Of a DNA stretch of 38,054 bases, positions 8,072 to 15,794 are shown one piece after another; position 1 is the first letter of the stretch, and every line of letters begins with the position of its first letter. A program made the position numbers and the translations under genes. This DNA comes from Clostridia bacterium (lineage in GTDB: Bacteria > Bacillota > Clostridia > Christensenellales > Pumilibacteraceae): positions 1-38,054 of the forward strand of contig CAAGAW010000041.1 in assembly GCA_900767465.1 (NCBI GenBank), read 5' to 3'. The notes under the pieces are model-generated. The model worked only from the letters and a program-made list of their open reading frames with translations, made no database searches and was not told where the DNA came from.

Positions 8072-8815
8072 ATGAAAGCGAAACGCGATAACGCGGCCGA
8101 CGGGTCGCCGAACGAAAACGGGTGCATAGGGGTATTCGACAGCGGCGTGGGCGGGCTGGCGATACTTGCGGCGTTGCAGCGGGAAATGCCGAACGAAAGT
8201 TTTGCGTACGTATTCGACCGCTCACATTCGCCGTACGGGAATCGCCCGGCAAGATACGTGGCGTCGCGGGCGCGGAAAATAACCGAATTTTTGTGCAAAA
8301 AGGGCGCAAAAGCGATAGTCGTGGCGTGCAACACGGCTACGAGCGTGGGAATAACCGCACTAAGAGAAAGGTTCGGATTGCCCGTAATCGGAGTTGAGCC
8401 GCCCGTAAAACCCGCCGCGCTTCGTTTTCCCGACGGCAAAATTGCCGTGCTCGTAACGCCGCGAACGGCACGCGAACGCAGATTTATCGCGCTGACCGAA
8501 CGTTACCGCACGGACGGTCTTACGGTGATCCCCTGCCCGGATCTCGCATCCGCCGTCGAAGACCATTTCCACGACCTCGACGCGGTTCTGCCCGTTCTCG
8601 AAAAGGCGTTTTCGGTCTGCCCGAATCCCGTCGCGACGGTGCTCGGCTGCACGCATTATTACTTTTTGCGCCCTCAAATAAAAAAGATCCTCGGCGAATC
8701 CGCAGAGATTTTCGACGGGGCGGAAGGCGTTGCGAAACGCACGAAATCCGTACTTGCCGAAAACGATTTATTATCCTCCTGCGCCGCGGGAAAGACGACT
8801 TATTTTTACTTGTAG
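8072..8815 (+). CDS. murI: Glutamate racemase
   Basis: It interconverts L- and D-glutamate for peptidoglycan synthesis in the cytoplasm. The family motifs are in order: IGVFDSGVGGL near the N-terminus, PYG in SHSPYGNRPARYV, the first catalytic cysteine in VVACNTATS, and the second in VLGCTHYYFL. The length of 247 residues is slightly short of the usual 255-270. The usual GDT before the PYG motif is altered to FDR. The ATG is only seven bases after a TATAAT and lacks a Shine-Dalgarno site, so the message may be leaderless. A terminator follows. Confidence 0.93.
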   Translation: MKAKRDNAADGSPNENGCIGVFDSGVGGLAILAALQREMPNESFAYVFDRSHSPYGNRPARYVASRARKITEFLCKKGAKAIVVACNTATSVGITALRERFGLPVIGVEPPVKPAALRFPDGKIAVLVTPRTARERRFIALTERYRTDGLTVIPCPDLASAVEDHFHDLDAVLPVLEKAFSVCPNPVATVLGCTHYYFLRPQIKKILGESAEIFDGAEGVAKRTKSVLAENDLLSSCAAGKTTYFYL

Positions 8816-8831
8816 GCTTATAAAAACGTAC

Positions 8832-8879
8832 AAAAAACGAGCGACCGTATACGCGTTTTTGCGACGGCTGCCCGTTTTT
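8832..8879 (+). terminator. Probable terminator of murI
   Basis: AAAAACGAGCGACCGT pairs with ACGGCTGCCCGTTTTT with two mismatches and one G-U, ending in a T-run 16 bases after the stop. Confidence 0.5.
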
Positions 8880-8890
8880 CGGTTTCGTAT

Positions 8891-9002
8891 TTACTTCTCT
8901 TCCGGCAGGCCCGGAATCCCGATAACCGTTGCGGTTTCGTCCGATTCGCTTATCTTTATAAGATCAGGTTTGTCGCGCACAAATACCCGCGCCGCGCTAT
9001 TC
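8891..9002 (-). other. Coding-like tail in another frame after the PAP2 gene
   Basis: Immediately after the PAP2 stop the minus strand stays open in a shifted frame to TAA at 8891-8893. It encodes a plausible tail including VFVRDKPDLIKISE and ATVIGIPGLPEEK. The frame is open from about 9025 but has no start codon of its own with a ribosome site. It could be the original C-terminus of the PAP2 protein cut off by a frameshift, or the remnant of another gene. Confidence 0.4.
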
Positions 9003-9710
9003 TTACGCGCCGGCGTTTTCTCTGTTTCTTACCTCTTCGTCCGAATCGAATGCGCCGAGTACTCCGGTAAAACACGAGACGAGCGCGAGCGACAATATAA
9101 CCGAACCGATAATGTCGGTAAGCCAGTGTACGCCCGAAAGCGTGCGGGCAACGACGAGAACGACTGCCACCGCCGATTCGACCGAAACCACGGCGATTTT
9201 AAGCGGTTTGTTTTTGATTCTGCGAAGCGCGACGACCGCCGACGATCCGAGTACGGTAAACGCGAGCAAGGTATGCGACGACGGAAATGACGGTTCGAGC
9301 GCGCCCGAAGGCGACGTCGGGCGGTAGTTTACGGCGAATACGTCGAACGCAACGTACAAAATCGCCACCGCAACGTAAAGCGCGCACAGACAAAGGATTT
9401 CCTTATCGACGGCAATTACTTTTTTGCGTTTGTAGTATTGCCATACGGCAACAAGCACGTTGAAAGCCGCCACGGCGAGAGTTGCGTAACCGAGAACCTG
9501 CGAAATATTATACCATTCGTCGTCGTAACCGATCGCCAGGGACGCGGCGATATTCATTCCGCCGAAACCGATTCTGCCCCCGTTGGTCGCCGTACGCACG
9601 TCCACGGTGCTGAGAAGAACTATAAGCAAAGCGAACGCCGCAAACGCCGCGAGCGCAACGATATAAGGAATATCTCGTCTTTTATTGAGTCTGAATTTTT
9701 TAGCGTTCAT
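9003..9710 (-). CDS. PAP2 family membrane phosphatase
   Basis: The 235-residue protein has about six transmembrane segments and the PAP2 motifs: YRP before the loop (part of the first motif, although its usual lysine is not obvious), PSFPSSHTLLAF for PSGH, with Ser in place of Gly, and ARTLSGVHWLTDIIGS for the third motif with catalytic His. It probably dephosphorylates a lipid phosphate such as undecaprenyl pyrophosphate or phosphatidic acid on the outer face. It is a single-gene unit with a promoter at 9740-9768. The last 20 residues are charged, and coding-like sequence continues in another frame past the stop. Confidence 0.85.
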   Translation of the reverse strand: MNAKKFRLNKRRDIPYIVALAAFAAFALLIVLLSTVDVRTATNGGRIGFGGMNIAASLAIGYDDEWYNISQVLGYATLAVAAFNVLVAVWQYYKRKKVIAVDKEILCLCALYVAVAILYVAFDVFAVNYRPTSPSGALEPSFPSSHTLLAFTVLGSSAVVALRRIKNKPLKIAVVSVESAVAVVLVVARTLSGVHWLTDIIGSVILSLALVSCFTGVLGAFDSDEEVRNRENAGA

Positions 9711-9739
9711 CAGTCGTGTCTCCGCGAGTAATCAAGCAT

Positions 9740-9768
9740 ATTATAGCATTTTGCGCGGAATAAATCAA
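9740..9768 (-). promoter_or_regulatory. Promoter of the PAP2 gene
   Basis: TTGATT - 17 bases - TATAAT on the minus strand, 30 bases before the start codon. Confidence 0.82.
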
Positions 9769-9845
9769 GAATATTCGTCGCCGATACACGTTTTTTTGTT
9801 TCGCGAAAAACCTTCCTCGCGCCGGGTGTTTTCTCCTCTAAAAGC

Positions 9846-9881
9846 AAAACCGCCGCGGAAAAATTTCTCCGTGGCGGTTTT
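9846..9881 (-). terminator. Terminator after the 2-TM protein gene
   Basis: AAAACCGCCACGGA and TCCGCGGCGGTTTT pair on the minus strand, with T-rich sequence on both sides, 18 bases after the stop at 9899. It may work in both directions. Confidence 0.75.
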
Positions 9882-9898
9882 GAGGTTTTTTTATTAAG

Positions 9899-10447
9899 TT
9901 AAACGGACGATCGGTTTCCGGCGGAGAATTCGTCGGGTCGACAGGCGGGATAAAAATTTATTTCCATTCGGATAAAGGCAAGATCACGCTTGCGTTTAAG
10001 AAGCAGAAGTCCGCGCTCGATAAAGAACTGATCGACCGCCTCCCACAGAAAAACCCAGGCGAAGATGTCCACGCATTCGACCCAGACGCCGTTCGCGCCG
10101 AGATGATCGAGAACGAACATCGCGATAAGTCCCAGAATTCCGATAACGGTAAAGATGAGCGAAACGACGCTTTTTCGCGCGATCGAGCGTTCGACGTCGC
10201 CGAGTTTGTTTTTGTAATAATTGCGGATAGCCGCGTCGTAACGTAATTTTTCGCCGTCGTCGATACAGTCGCCGTACACGTTGAGAATAAGGCTTTTGCG
10301 CGGGTGGTGGGCGTTTGCGGCATTTTCGAGAAAATCCGCCACTTCCGCCGAAATAACCGGCTTGCCCGCCGCCGAATACGGCGAAGTAAACCCCTCGTCG
10401 CTGTCTACTTCCATATCTATAATCGCTTTCTCGTCCGCGTTTTTCAT
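9899..10447 (-). CDS. Conserved-type protein with two membrane segments, unknown function
   Basis: I do not recognise a named family. The 182-residue product has an acidic N-terminal half (IIDMEVDSDEGF), then two hydrophobic segments near residues 93-113 and 120-137. A basic cytoplasmic tail follows, with the conserved-looking FFIERGLLLLKRKRDLA. There is no signal peptide. The gene lies 15 bases downstream of the GDSL hydrolase gene in the same direction and has a GAGGAG site seven bases before its ATG, so the two form an operon. A link to that hydrolase is suggested only by position. Confidence 0.75.
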   Translation of the reverse strand: MKNADEKAIIDMEVDSDEGFTSPYSAAGKPVISAEVADFLENAANAHHPRKSLILNVYGDCIDDGEKLRYDAAIRNYYKNKLGDVERSIARKSVVSLIFTVIGILGLIAMFVLDHLGANGVWVECVDIFAWVFLWEAVDQFFIERGLLLLKRKRDLAFIRMEINFYPACRPDEFSAGNRSSV

Positions 10448-10462
10448 ACTTTTCTCCTCGTT

Positions 10463-11293
10463 TTACAGCGGTTTGGCGAGTTCGTTGGAAAAGGCGGTGC
10501 CGATGAACGGGACCTGCTTGAAGTCCTCATAATTCGCGCGGATAATATAGTCGATATAACTCTCGACCATGCGCGCGGTAAGAACGTAGCCCATCGCGTT
10601 TAAGTGTCCGCCCATATAGTACTTCTTCTCGAACTCTTTGTCGTAATCGGGCGCGTAAGCGCGAAAATCGAGGACGTAAACGTTTTTGAAGTATTTATCG
10701 AGCGAACGCAAAAATTCGGCGTGTTTTTCGTTGTATTCATCGCGGGCGGGGTTTGCGACGATTTCGGAATCGCGCGGAATAGTCATAACGAAAATCTTGG
10801 AATCGGGCGAAATCTTGCGAAGTTTCTGAATAATCCTGCAATAATACCCCACGAAACTGTTCTTATTGTTGTCGGGATCGTCGAAATCGACGTCCGACAT
10901 ACTGCCGAAACCTTCCGCGTACATACTGCCGCTTAACAGTCTGCTTACGTCGTTTACGCCGAGCGCGATTATATACGCCTGAGCAAAATATTTCGGGTTC
11001 CAGAAATTCATAGCGTCGGCGAACCCGTTGCAATACTCGCCGGCAGTCATACCTCCGCGCGAAAAGTTATAGACGGTCGAGCCGAGGTCGCGCGCCATAT
11101 ACTGTCCCCACGAATATTCAAAGTAGTCGTGATAGCCTTTTACTCCGTCCTTTTGCGACTCGAATTCGCCGGAAGAAAGGCTGTCGCCCACCACCGCTAT
11201 CGTGCGAAATATCGAAGCGAATCCGCCGTCCTTTACGAGATTGTCAAGAGGTTTTTCGCCGTTCTTTACGCTAAGTATTTCGTTTGCGTTCAT
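10463..11293 (-). CDS. SGNH/GDSL family hydrolase
   Basis: This is an esterase/lipase-fold enzyme of 276 residues. Block I is VVGDSLSSGE with nucleophile Ser38, block II is NFSRGGMTA, block III is ALGVNDVS with Asn114, and the catalytic His230 lies in GGHLNAMGY. The usual Asp three residues before that His is Met here, so the triad may be incomplete or use another acid. There is no signal peptide, so it should be cytoplasmic, probably removing acyl groups from carbohydrate or lipid substrates. It starts at ATG after AAAGGACGAATTTAG and is followed closely by the 2-TM gene. Confidence 0.88.
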   Translation of the reverse strand: MNANEILSVKNGEKPLDNLVKDGGFASIFRTIAVVGDSLSSGEFESQKDGVKGYHDYFEYSWGQYMARDLGSTVYNFSRGGMTAGEYCNGFADAMNFWNPKYFAQAYIIALGVNDVSRLLSGSMYAEGFGSMSDVDFDDPDNNKNSFVGYYCRIIQKLRKISPDSKIFVMTIPRDSEIVANPARDEYNEKHAEFLRSLDKYFKNVYVLDFRAYAPDYDKEFEKKYYMGGHLNAMGYVLTARMVESYIDYIIRANYEDFKQVPFIGTAFSNELAKPL

Positions 11294-11351
11294 CTAAATT
11301 CGTCCTTTTTATAGTTTGAACGTCGCAAAAACGCGTATACGTATACGAGTT

Positions 11352-12131
11352 TTATTTACCGAGTATCGAATCGATCGCGTTTATTACCGCGCCGCGGAAG
11401 CCGTCTTTTTCGAGCGAAGCGACGCCTTTTATCGTGGTTCCTCCCGGCGAGCAAACCGCGTCTTTTACGTCCGAAGGCTTATTCTCAAGACATAGTTTAC
11501 CCGCGCCGACAGCAACCTGCGCGGCGATTTTATAAGCGGTATCACGCGGCACGCCGTACTTTACGCCCGCGTCGGCGAGCGATTCGACAAACATCGCGAC
11601 GTACGCGGGAGCGCAACCGGAAAGCGTTCCGGCGGCGTTGAAGCAGTTAGCCGAAACGGTTTCGAGAACGGCGGTTTTGCCGAAAAGTTCGGTGAAAATC
11701 TTATATTCGTCGTCCGTGAGCGAGTGGCGGTTTTCGCACAAAAGCATGCCCTCGCCCGCCTCGAACGGGATATTAGGGATCGCGCTGATACGGTGGACGG
11801 AATCGGGCAGAATCCTGCTATACTCCTCGAATCCGTACCCGGCGGCAAACGAAACGACTATTTTGCCGTCAAGTTTGCCGGCAATCGGAGCGAGCGCGGC
11901 CGGAACGGCTTTCGCGGTAACCGCAACGACGATAACGTCGCTGAGTTTTATCAACGTTTCCGACGACGAAACGGGAGATATCCCGACCGCCTTTGCGTTT
12001 TCCTTAAGTTTGTTCTCGTCGGTATCGAACGCTAAAACGTTCGTTTTCTTTACCGACCGCGTGTAAATAAGTCCTTTTGCGACCGCGGTTGCGATATGTC
12101 CGAAACCTATAAACCCGACCGTTTTATCCAT
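11352..12131 (-). CDS. proC: Pyrroline-5-carboxylate reductase
   Basis: It catalyses the last step of proline synthesis, reducing pyrroline-5-carboxylate with NAD(P)H. The N-terminus carries the Rossmann motif VGFIGFGHIATA. The middle has VVAVTAKAVPAALAPI (usually VKP) and the helical dimer region. The C-terminus has the family signature SDVKDAVCSPGGTTIKGV. The length of 259 residues is normal. It has GAGG eight bases before ATG and a good promoter at 12184-12212; it appears to be monocistronic. Confidence 0.95.
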   Translation of the reverse strand: MDKTVGFIGFGHIATAVAKGLIYTRSVKKTNVLAFDTDENKLKENAKAVGISPVSSSETLIKLSDVIVVAVTAKAVPAALAPIAGKLDGKIVVSFAAGYGFEEYSRILPDSVHRISAIPNIPFEAGEGMLLCENRHSLTDDEYKIFTELFGKTAVLETVSANCFNAAGTLSGCAPAYVAMFVESLADAGVKYGVPRDTAYKIAAQVAVGAGKLCLENKPSDVKDAVCSPGGTTIKGVASLEKDGFRGAVINAIDSILGK

Positions 12132-12183
12132 AAAATCCTCGCTTTTGCGCCCCGGTTAAGCCGAACGGGCGCGGCTTTTCTTT

Positions 12184-12212
12184 ATTATAATATTATTTTG
12201 CCGATAATGCAA
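12184..12212 (-). promoter_or_regulatory. Promoter of proC
   Basis: TTGCAT - 17 bases - TATAAT on the minus strand, about 53 bases before the start. The remaining 195 bases up to tadA show no gene or clear RNA. Confidence 0.8.
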
Positions 12213-12407
12213 GCGATACGCCGCGCCGCATGCGATTTTCTCGCGGCGAAGTTGGCTCGCGTGCTATCGCTGTTACGGCTTTGCCGACGGTTGCCGCTCG
12301 TCGCCGAGAAATTTTCTGCGACGGAAATGATAATAATCGTATGCGATTATCCCAAAACACTCGCCCGCAATGACTTTCCCTGCCGCCTTGTCCGCGCGGC
12401 GAACGGA

Positions 12408-12914
12408 CTATTCGCTCTCCGTTTTTTCTTCCTGACGGTAACGCGGGCCTTCCGTTTTTTGTTTTTCGCGTACGGCTTTGAAAAATTCGCTCAGCTGCCG
12501 CGAACACTCTTCCCCCATTACACCGCCGACGACCTCCGCGCGATGGTTGAACACCGGATCGGCGGCGAGATTGTAATTCGAGCCGCAACAGCCGAAACGC
12601 TTGTCGTACGCGCCGAAAACCACTTTGTCGATACGCGCGTTAACTATCGCCCCCGCACACATAACGCACGGCTCGAGCGTGACGTAAAGCGTACAGCCGC
12701 CGAGGTGGCGGCGACCGAGTTTTTTGCCCGCGCGGCGCATGGCAACTATTTCCGCGTGCGCGGTCGGATCGAAGTCGGTTTCGCGGCGGTTATACGAAGT
12801 CGCGATTACTCTGCCGTCCGAAACGATAAGACACCCGACCGGAATATCCCCGCGGGCTGCGGCTTTATCCGCAAGCGCGATACACTTTTTCATATACTTT
12901 TCGTCGTCGTTCAT
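12408..12914 (-). CDS. tadA: tRNA adenosine(34) deaminase
   Basis: It converts A34 to inosine in tRNA-Arg(ACG), and is essential in most bacteria. The zinc and catalytic motifs are TAHAEIVAM (His and Glu) and LEPCVMCAGAI (two Cys), with DKRFGCCGSNYN downstream as in TadA. The 168 residues include a charged tail of about 20 residues (KQKTEGPRYRQEEKTESE). It lies 55 bases after the M14 peptidase gene in the same direction, with GAGAGG seven bases before ATG, so the two probably share a transcript. Confidence 0.95.
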   Translation of the reverse strand: MNDDEKYMKKCIALADKAAARGDIPVGCLIVSDGRVIATSYNRRETDFDPTAHAEIVAMRRAGKKLGRRHLGGCTLYVTLEPCVMCAGAIVNARIDKVVFGAYDKRFGCCGSNYNLAADPVFNHRAEVVGGVMGEECSRQLSEFFKAVREKQKTEGPRYRQEEKTESE

Positions 12915-12969
12915 AAGTACCTCTCAACCGAGTTTACGGAGCCGGATCGCACGATTTACTCGTTTCCGG

Positions 12970-13794
12970 TCACAAAAATCTTTCTATCGTATTTACAAGC
13001 GCGAAATTGCGCCGTTTTTCCGCTACCGTTACGGCGTTTTGCGGTAGCGGGTGCGTAAACGAATCGCTTACCGTTTCTATCGTGAGCGCGGGGATTTTAA
13101 GCGTTTGGACGCACCAGTCCTTGTACCCGCCCGCGCTGTCCGTTTGCGCCGGAGCAAGCGCGTAACCGAGCGTTTTTGCCGCCGCTGAAGCAATCTTTCG
13201 GTCTCGGCTAAGCACGGATCCGCTTTGTCCGAAATACCAGTACACGATCTGTCCTTTCGCGTGGTACGACAACGTAAGGTCCGGGGTTACGGACAAAGTG
13301 AAGTCGCGGAGCGCGGCTGTTTCGGGTTCGGAAAACGGATACTCGCCGACGTAGTTTTCGGGCGCGGGCGAGAAAACGTTTTGTCTGCCTTTACCGAACT
13401 TCGCGTCGAAGTTCACGTTAAGGTCCACGCCGCGGGCGTTCGCTTTCCATTTTTGGAAGTCGCAACTGCCGCCGTTGAGCGCGATAAGATATTCGCCCGC
13501 ACCTCCGAACGCCGCCGCGCCTTGCGCGACGAGTTCCGCGCCGTCGGGGTTAACGAGCGGGATAAACCATACGGTTGCGTTACCGGTATAATTTAACGCC
13601 GCCTCCGCAACCAACGACGCCGTTACGTTTTCGCGGGCGTGTATCGCCGCAGTCGCGATTATCCGTTTTTTGCCATCGCCGGCGCGCGCCGCGATTATTT
13701 CCCGCCCGAACGCCGAATACCCTATAACGCGGATTTCCGCACCTTGCGATTGCATTTTTGCCGCCCATTTTCTTGCCGACCCGATCGTGAACAT
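12970..13794 (-). CDS. M14 family zinc carboxypeptidase
   Basis: The 274-residue product carries the M14 zinc site HARE (His52, Glu55) and third ligand His178 in LSYHAKGQ. The substrate-binding region is ARGVDLNVNFD (Arg121), and catalytic Glu240 is in PALTIETVSD. These suit a D-glutamyl-meso-DAP type peptidoglycan peptidase. The frame is open for 91 more codons upstream, but those are translated repeat sequence, so ATG at 13794 is used. It has no clear ribosome site or signal peptide, and the N-terminal helix begins very close to the fold. The gene may have lost its original 5' end to the repeat array. Confidence 0.85.
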   Translation of the reverse strand: MFTIGSARKWAAKMQSQGAEIRVIGYSAFGREIIAARAGDGKKRIIATAAIHARENVTASLVAEAALNYTGNATVWFIPLVNPDGAELVAQGAAAFGGAGEYLIALNGGSCDFQKWKANARGVDLNVNFDAKFGKGRQNVFSPAPENYVGEYPFSEPETAALRDFTLSVTPDLTLSYHAKGQIVYWYFGQSGSVLSRDRKIASAAAKTLGYALAPAQTDSAGGYKDWCVQTLKIPALTIETVSDSFTHPLPQNAVTVAEKRRNFALVNTIERFL

Positions 13795-13837
13795 ACTTTT
13801 AAATATGCTTCTGTCCGGCGGCACGGAACCCCGCAAA

Positions 13838-15046
13838 GTGACGGTGGGCCACCGCGGGCGAGTGTTTTGGGGTAATGGGTGTGCGTTTGTTTCCGTCTCT
13901 AATGTAGGGGATTTCTCGACTTCGGCTACTCCTACGCTCGAGATGACATCGTGCCCGATTCGCGGCGAAGCCGTCGGTAGGACGGGACTCCCTCGCCCCC
14001 GCATAACGTGCCCGATTGTTTCCGTCTCTACCGCGGGGGATTTCTCGACTAACACTCGAAATGACATCGTGTCCGATTCGCGGCGAAGCCGTCGGTAGGG
14101 CGGGACGCCCTCGCCCCCGCATAACGTGTCCGATTGTTTCCGTCTCTAATGTAGGGGATTTCTCGACTAACGCTCGAGATGACATCGTGCCCGATTCGCG
14201 GCGAAGCCGTCGGTAGGGCGGGACGCCCTCGTCCCGCCGCATAACGTGTCCGATTGTTTCCGTCTCTACCGCGGGGATTTCTCGGCGCGGAGCCCGCGCG
14301 GGCGAGTGTTTACTTCCGTGCTTTTTCAAACGCTCGTTATATCATAAAACCAAATACTTGACCGCAGGGAGTCCCCGCACCGACGACTTTTTTGCACACT
14401 TTTTTCTTCGCCTGAAAAAATTGCGGTGCGGAACACGCACGGGTAAGTATTCGGGTTATTCGTGTACGGGTGTTTTCGTTTCTCCCGCAGGGGATTTCTC
14501 GACTTCGCTCGAAATGACATCGTGCCCGATTCGCGGCGAAGCCGTCGGTAGGGCGGGACGCCCTCGTCCCGCCGCGTAACGCGTACGGTTGTTTTCGTTT
14601 CTATTGTGGGGAATTTCTCGACTAACGCTCGAAATGACATCGTGTCCCATTCGCGGCGAAGCCGTCGGTAGGGCGGGACGCCCTCGTCCCGCCGCATAAC
14701 GTGTGCGTTTGTTTCCGTCTCTACCGCGGGGATTTCTCGGCACGGAGCCCGCCACCGGCAAGTGTTTACTTCCGTGCTTTTTCAAACGCTCGTTATATCA
14801 TAAAACCAAATACTTGACCGCGGGGAGTCCCCGCACCGACGACTTTTTTGCACACTTTTTTCTTCGCCTGAAAAAAGTGCGGTGCGGAACCCGTACGGGT
14901 AAGTATTCGGGTTAGTAGTGTGCGTTTGTTTTCTTTTCTACTGCTGGGGATTTCTCCACTTCGCTACCGCTTCGGTCGAAATGACAGCGTGTACGCAGTA
15001 AAAAAGTAGATACGGGCATCGCCGACTTACCCGCGGCGGCTCGCCG
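13838..15046. repeat. Tandem and nested palindromic repeat array
   Basis: There is no gene from 13795 to 15347. Three units of exactly 118 bp follow one another (same point at 13943, 14061, 14179) and two of 120 bp (14514, 14634). Each holds a REP-like arm (ATTTCTCGA...TCGAAAT), the block GATTCGCGGCGAAGCCGTCG, and in most copies a 9-bp hairpin GGCGGGACG/CGTCCCGCC. Between them two copies of a ~190-bp module (14256-14455, 14711-14911; offset 455) carry CCGCACC...GGTGCGG around CACTTTTTTC...GAAAAAAGTG. The long frames across it are repeat translations. Confidence 0.88.
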
Positions 15047-15127
15047 TTTTTGTCTCATTTTCAAAAGAGAGCCATAGCGGCAGCGACTATTAGCAACTAT
15101 TTATGATACGGAGTACCGGCGGCAATA
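15047..15127. repeat. Direct repeat of the rlmH 3' end (partner 15298-15378)
   Basis: The 81 bases match 15298-15378 with a single difference. The partner covers the last 31 bases of rlmH including its stop codon plus 50 bases downstream. This outer copy has no gene attached. The 170 bases between the copies hold another CACTTTTTTC...GAAAAAAGTG hairpin and no reading frame. The rlmH 3' end is the attachment site of staphylococcal SCC elements, so this resembles an emptied attachment-site pair. Confidence 0.9.
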
Positions 15128-15347
15128 AGGGCGTCCGCCCCTACCACACTTTAACAAACGTTACGGTTGTCACACGATAACGCTACTCTTACCTTTCTTT
15201 TCGACCTATTCACGCGTTGCGGGGCTCGGGACACAATCGCAAGTGTCCCGACGACTTTTTTGCACACTTTTTTCTTCGCCTGAAAAAAGTGTGATCCTTT
15301 TTGTCTCATTTTCAAAAGAGAGCCATAGCGGCAGCGACTATTAGCGA

Positions 15348-15794
15348 CTATTTATGATACGGAGTACCGGCGGCAATATTGAACGCGCGATAGATTTGCT
15401 CTGTCAGAATAAGCCGCATAAGCTGATGCGGAAAAGTAACCCGTCCGAACGATATCCTCAGGTCCGCCTTTTTCCGAACGCGGTCGTCAAACCCCTCGCT
15501 CCCGCCGATAACGAACGTAATTTCGGGCGTGCGAAGGTAAGCGTTTTCCATAGCGGCGGAAAGTTCGGGCGAAGACAACGTTTTGCCTCCTATATCGCAA
15601 ACGATAACGTACCCGCGAAGCTTTGACAGAATCGCGTCGCTTTCCTTTTTTACCTCGTCCTCGCCCGCAACGTCGGCAAGTTCGGTAACGGTAAAATCGC
15701 AAAACCGGGTAAGCCGTTTTGCATATTCGGCGATACCGTCCGCAAGAAATTTTTCCTTGATCCTGCCCACGCACACGAGGTTGACCTTTTTCAT
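15348..15794 (-). CDS. rlmH: 23S rRNA pseudouridine(1915)-N3-methyltransferase
   Basis: It is a SPOUT-class methyltransferase acting on helix 69 of the assembled ribosome. The 148 residues show the family landmarks: KKVNLVCVGRIKEKF at the start, the knot motif TFVIGGSEGFDD, and the C-terminal FPHQLMRLILTEQIYRAF ending in TPYHK. ATG at 15794 overlaps the stop of the upstream protease gene (ATGA) and has GGGGGA four bases before it. This shows translational coupling and rejects an upstream start. It is the last gene of the walJ operon. Its final 31 bases are duplicated about 250 bases downstream. Confidence 0.96.
   Translation of the reverse strand: MKKVNLVCVGRIKEKFLADGIAEYAKRLTRFCDFTVTELADVAGEDEVKKESDAILSKLRGYVIVCDIGGKTLSSPELSAAMENAYLRTPEITFVIGGSEGFDDRVRKKADLRISFGRVTFPHQLMRLILTEQIYRAFNIAAGTPYHK

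Noticed and set aside
12132..12407. SRP RNA gene next to tadA
   Set aside because: Small SRP RNA genes often lie near tadA, but the conserved apical loop and GGAAG/AGCAGC motifs are not found on either strand.
13943..14720. CRISPR-like array
   Set aside because: Repeats have 118-120 bp periods with no short variable spacers, and no cas genes are near. The units are palindromic intergenic repeats.
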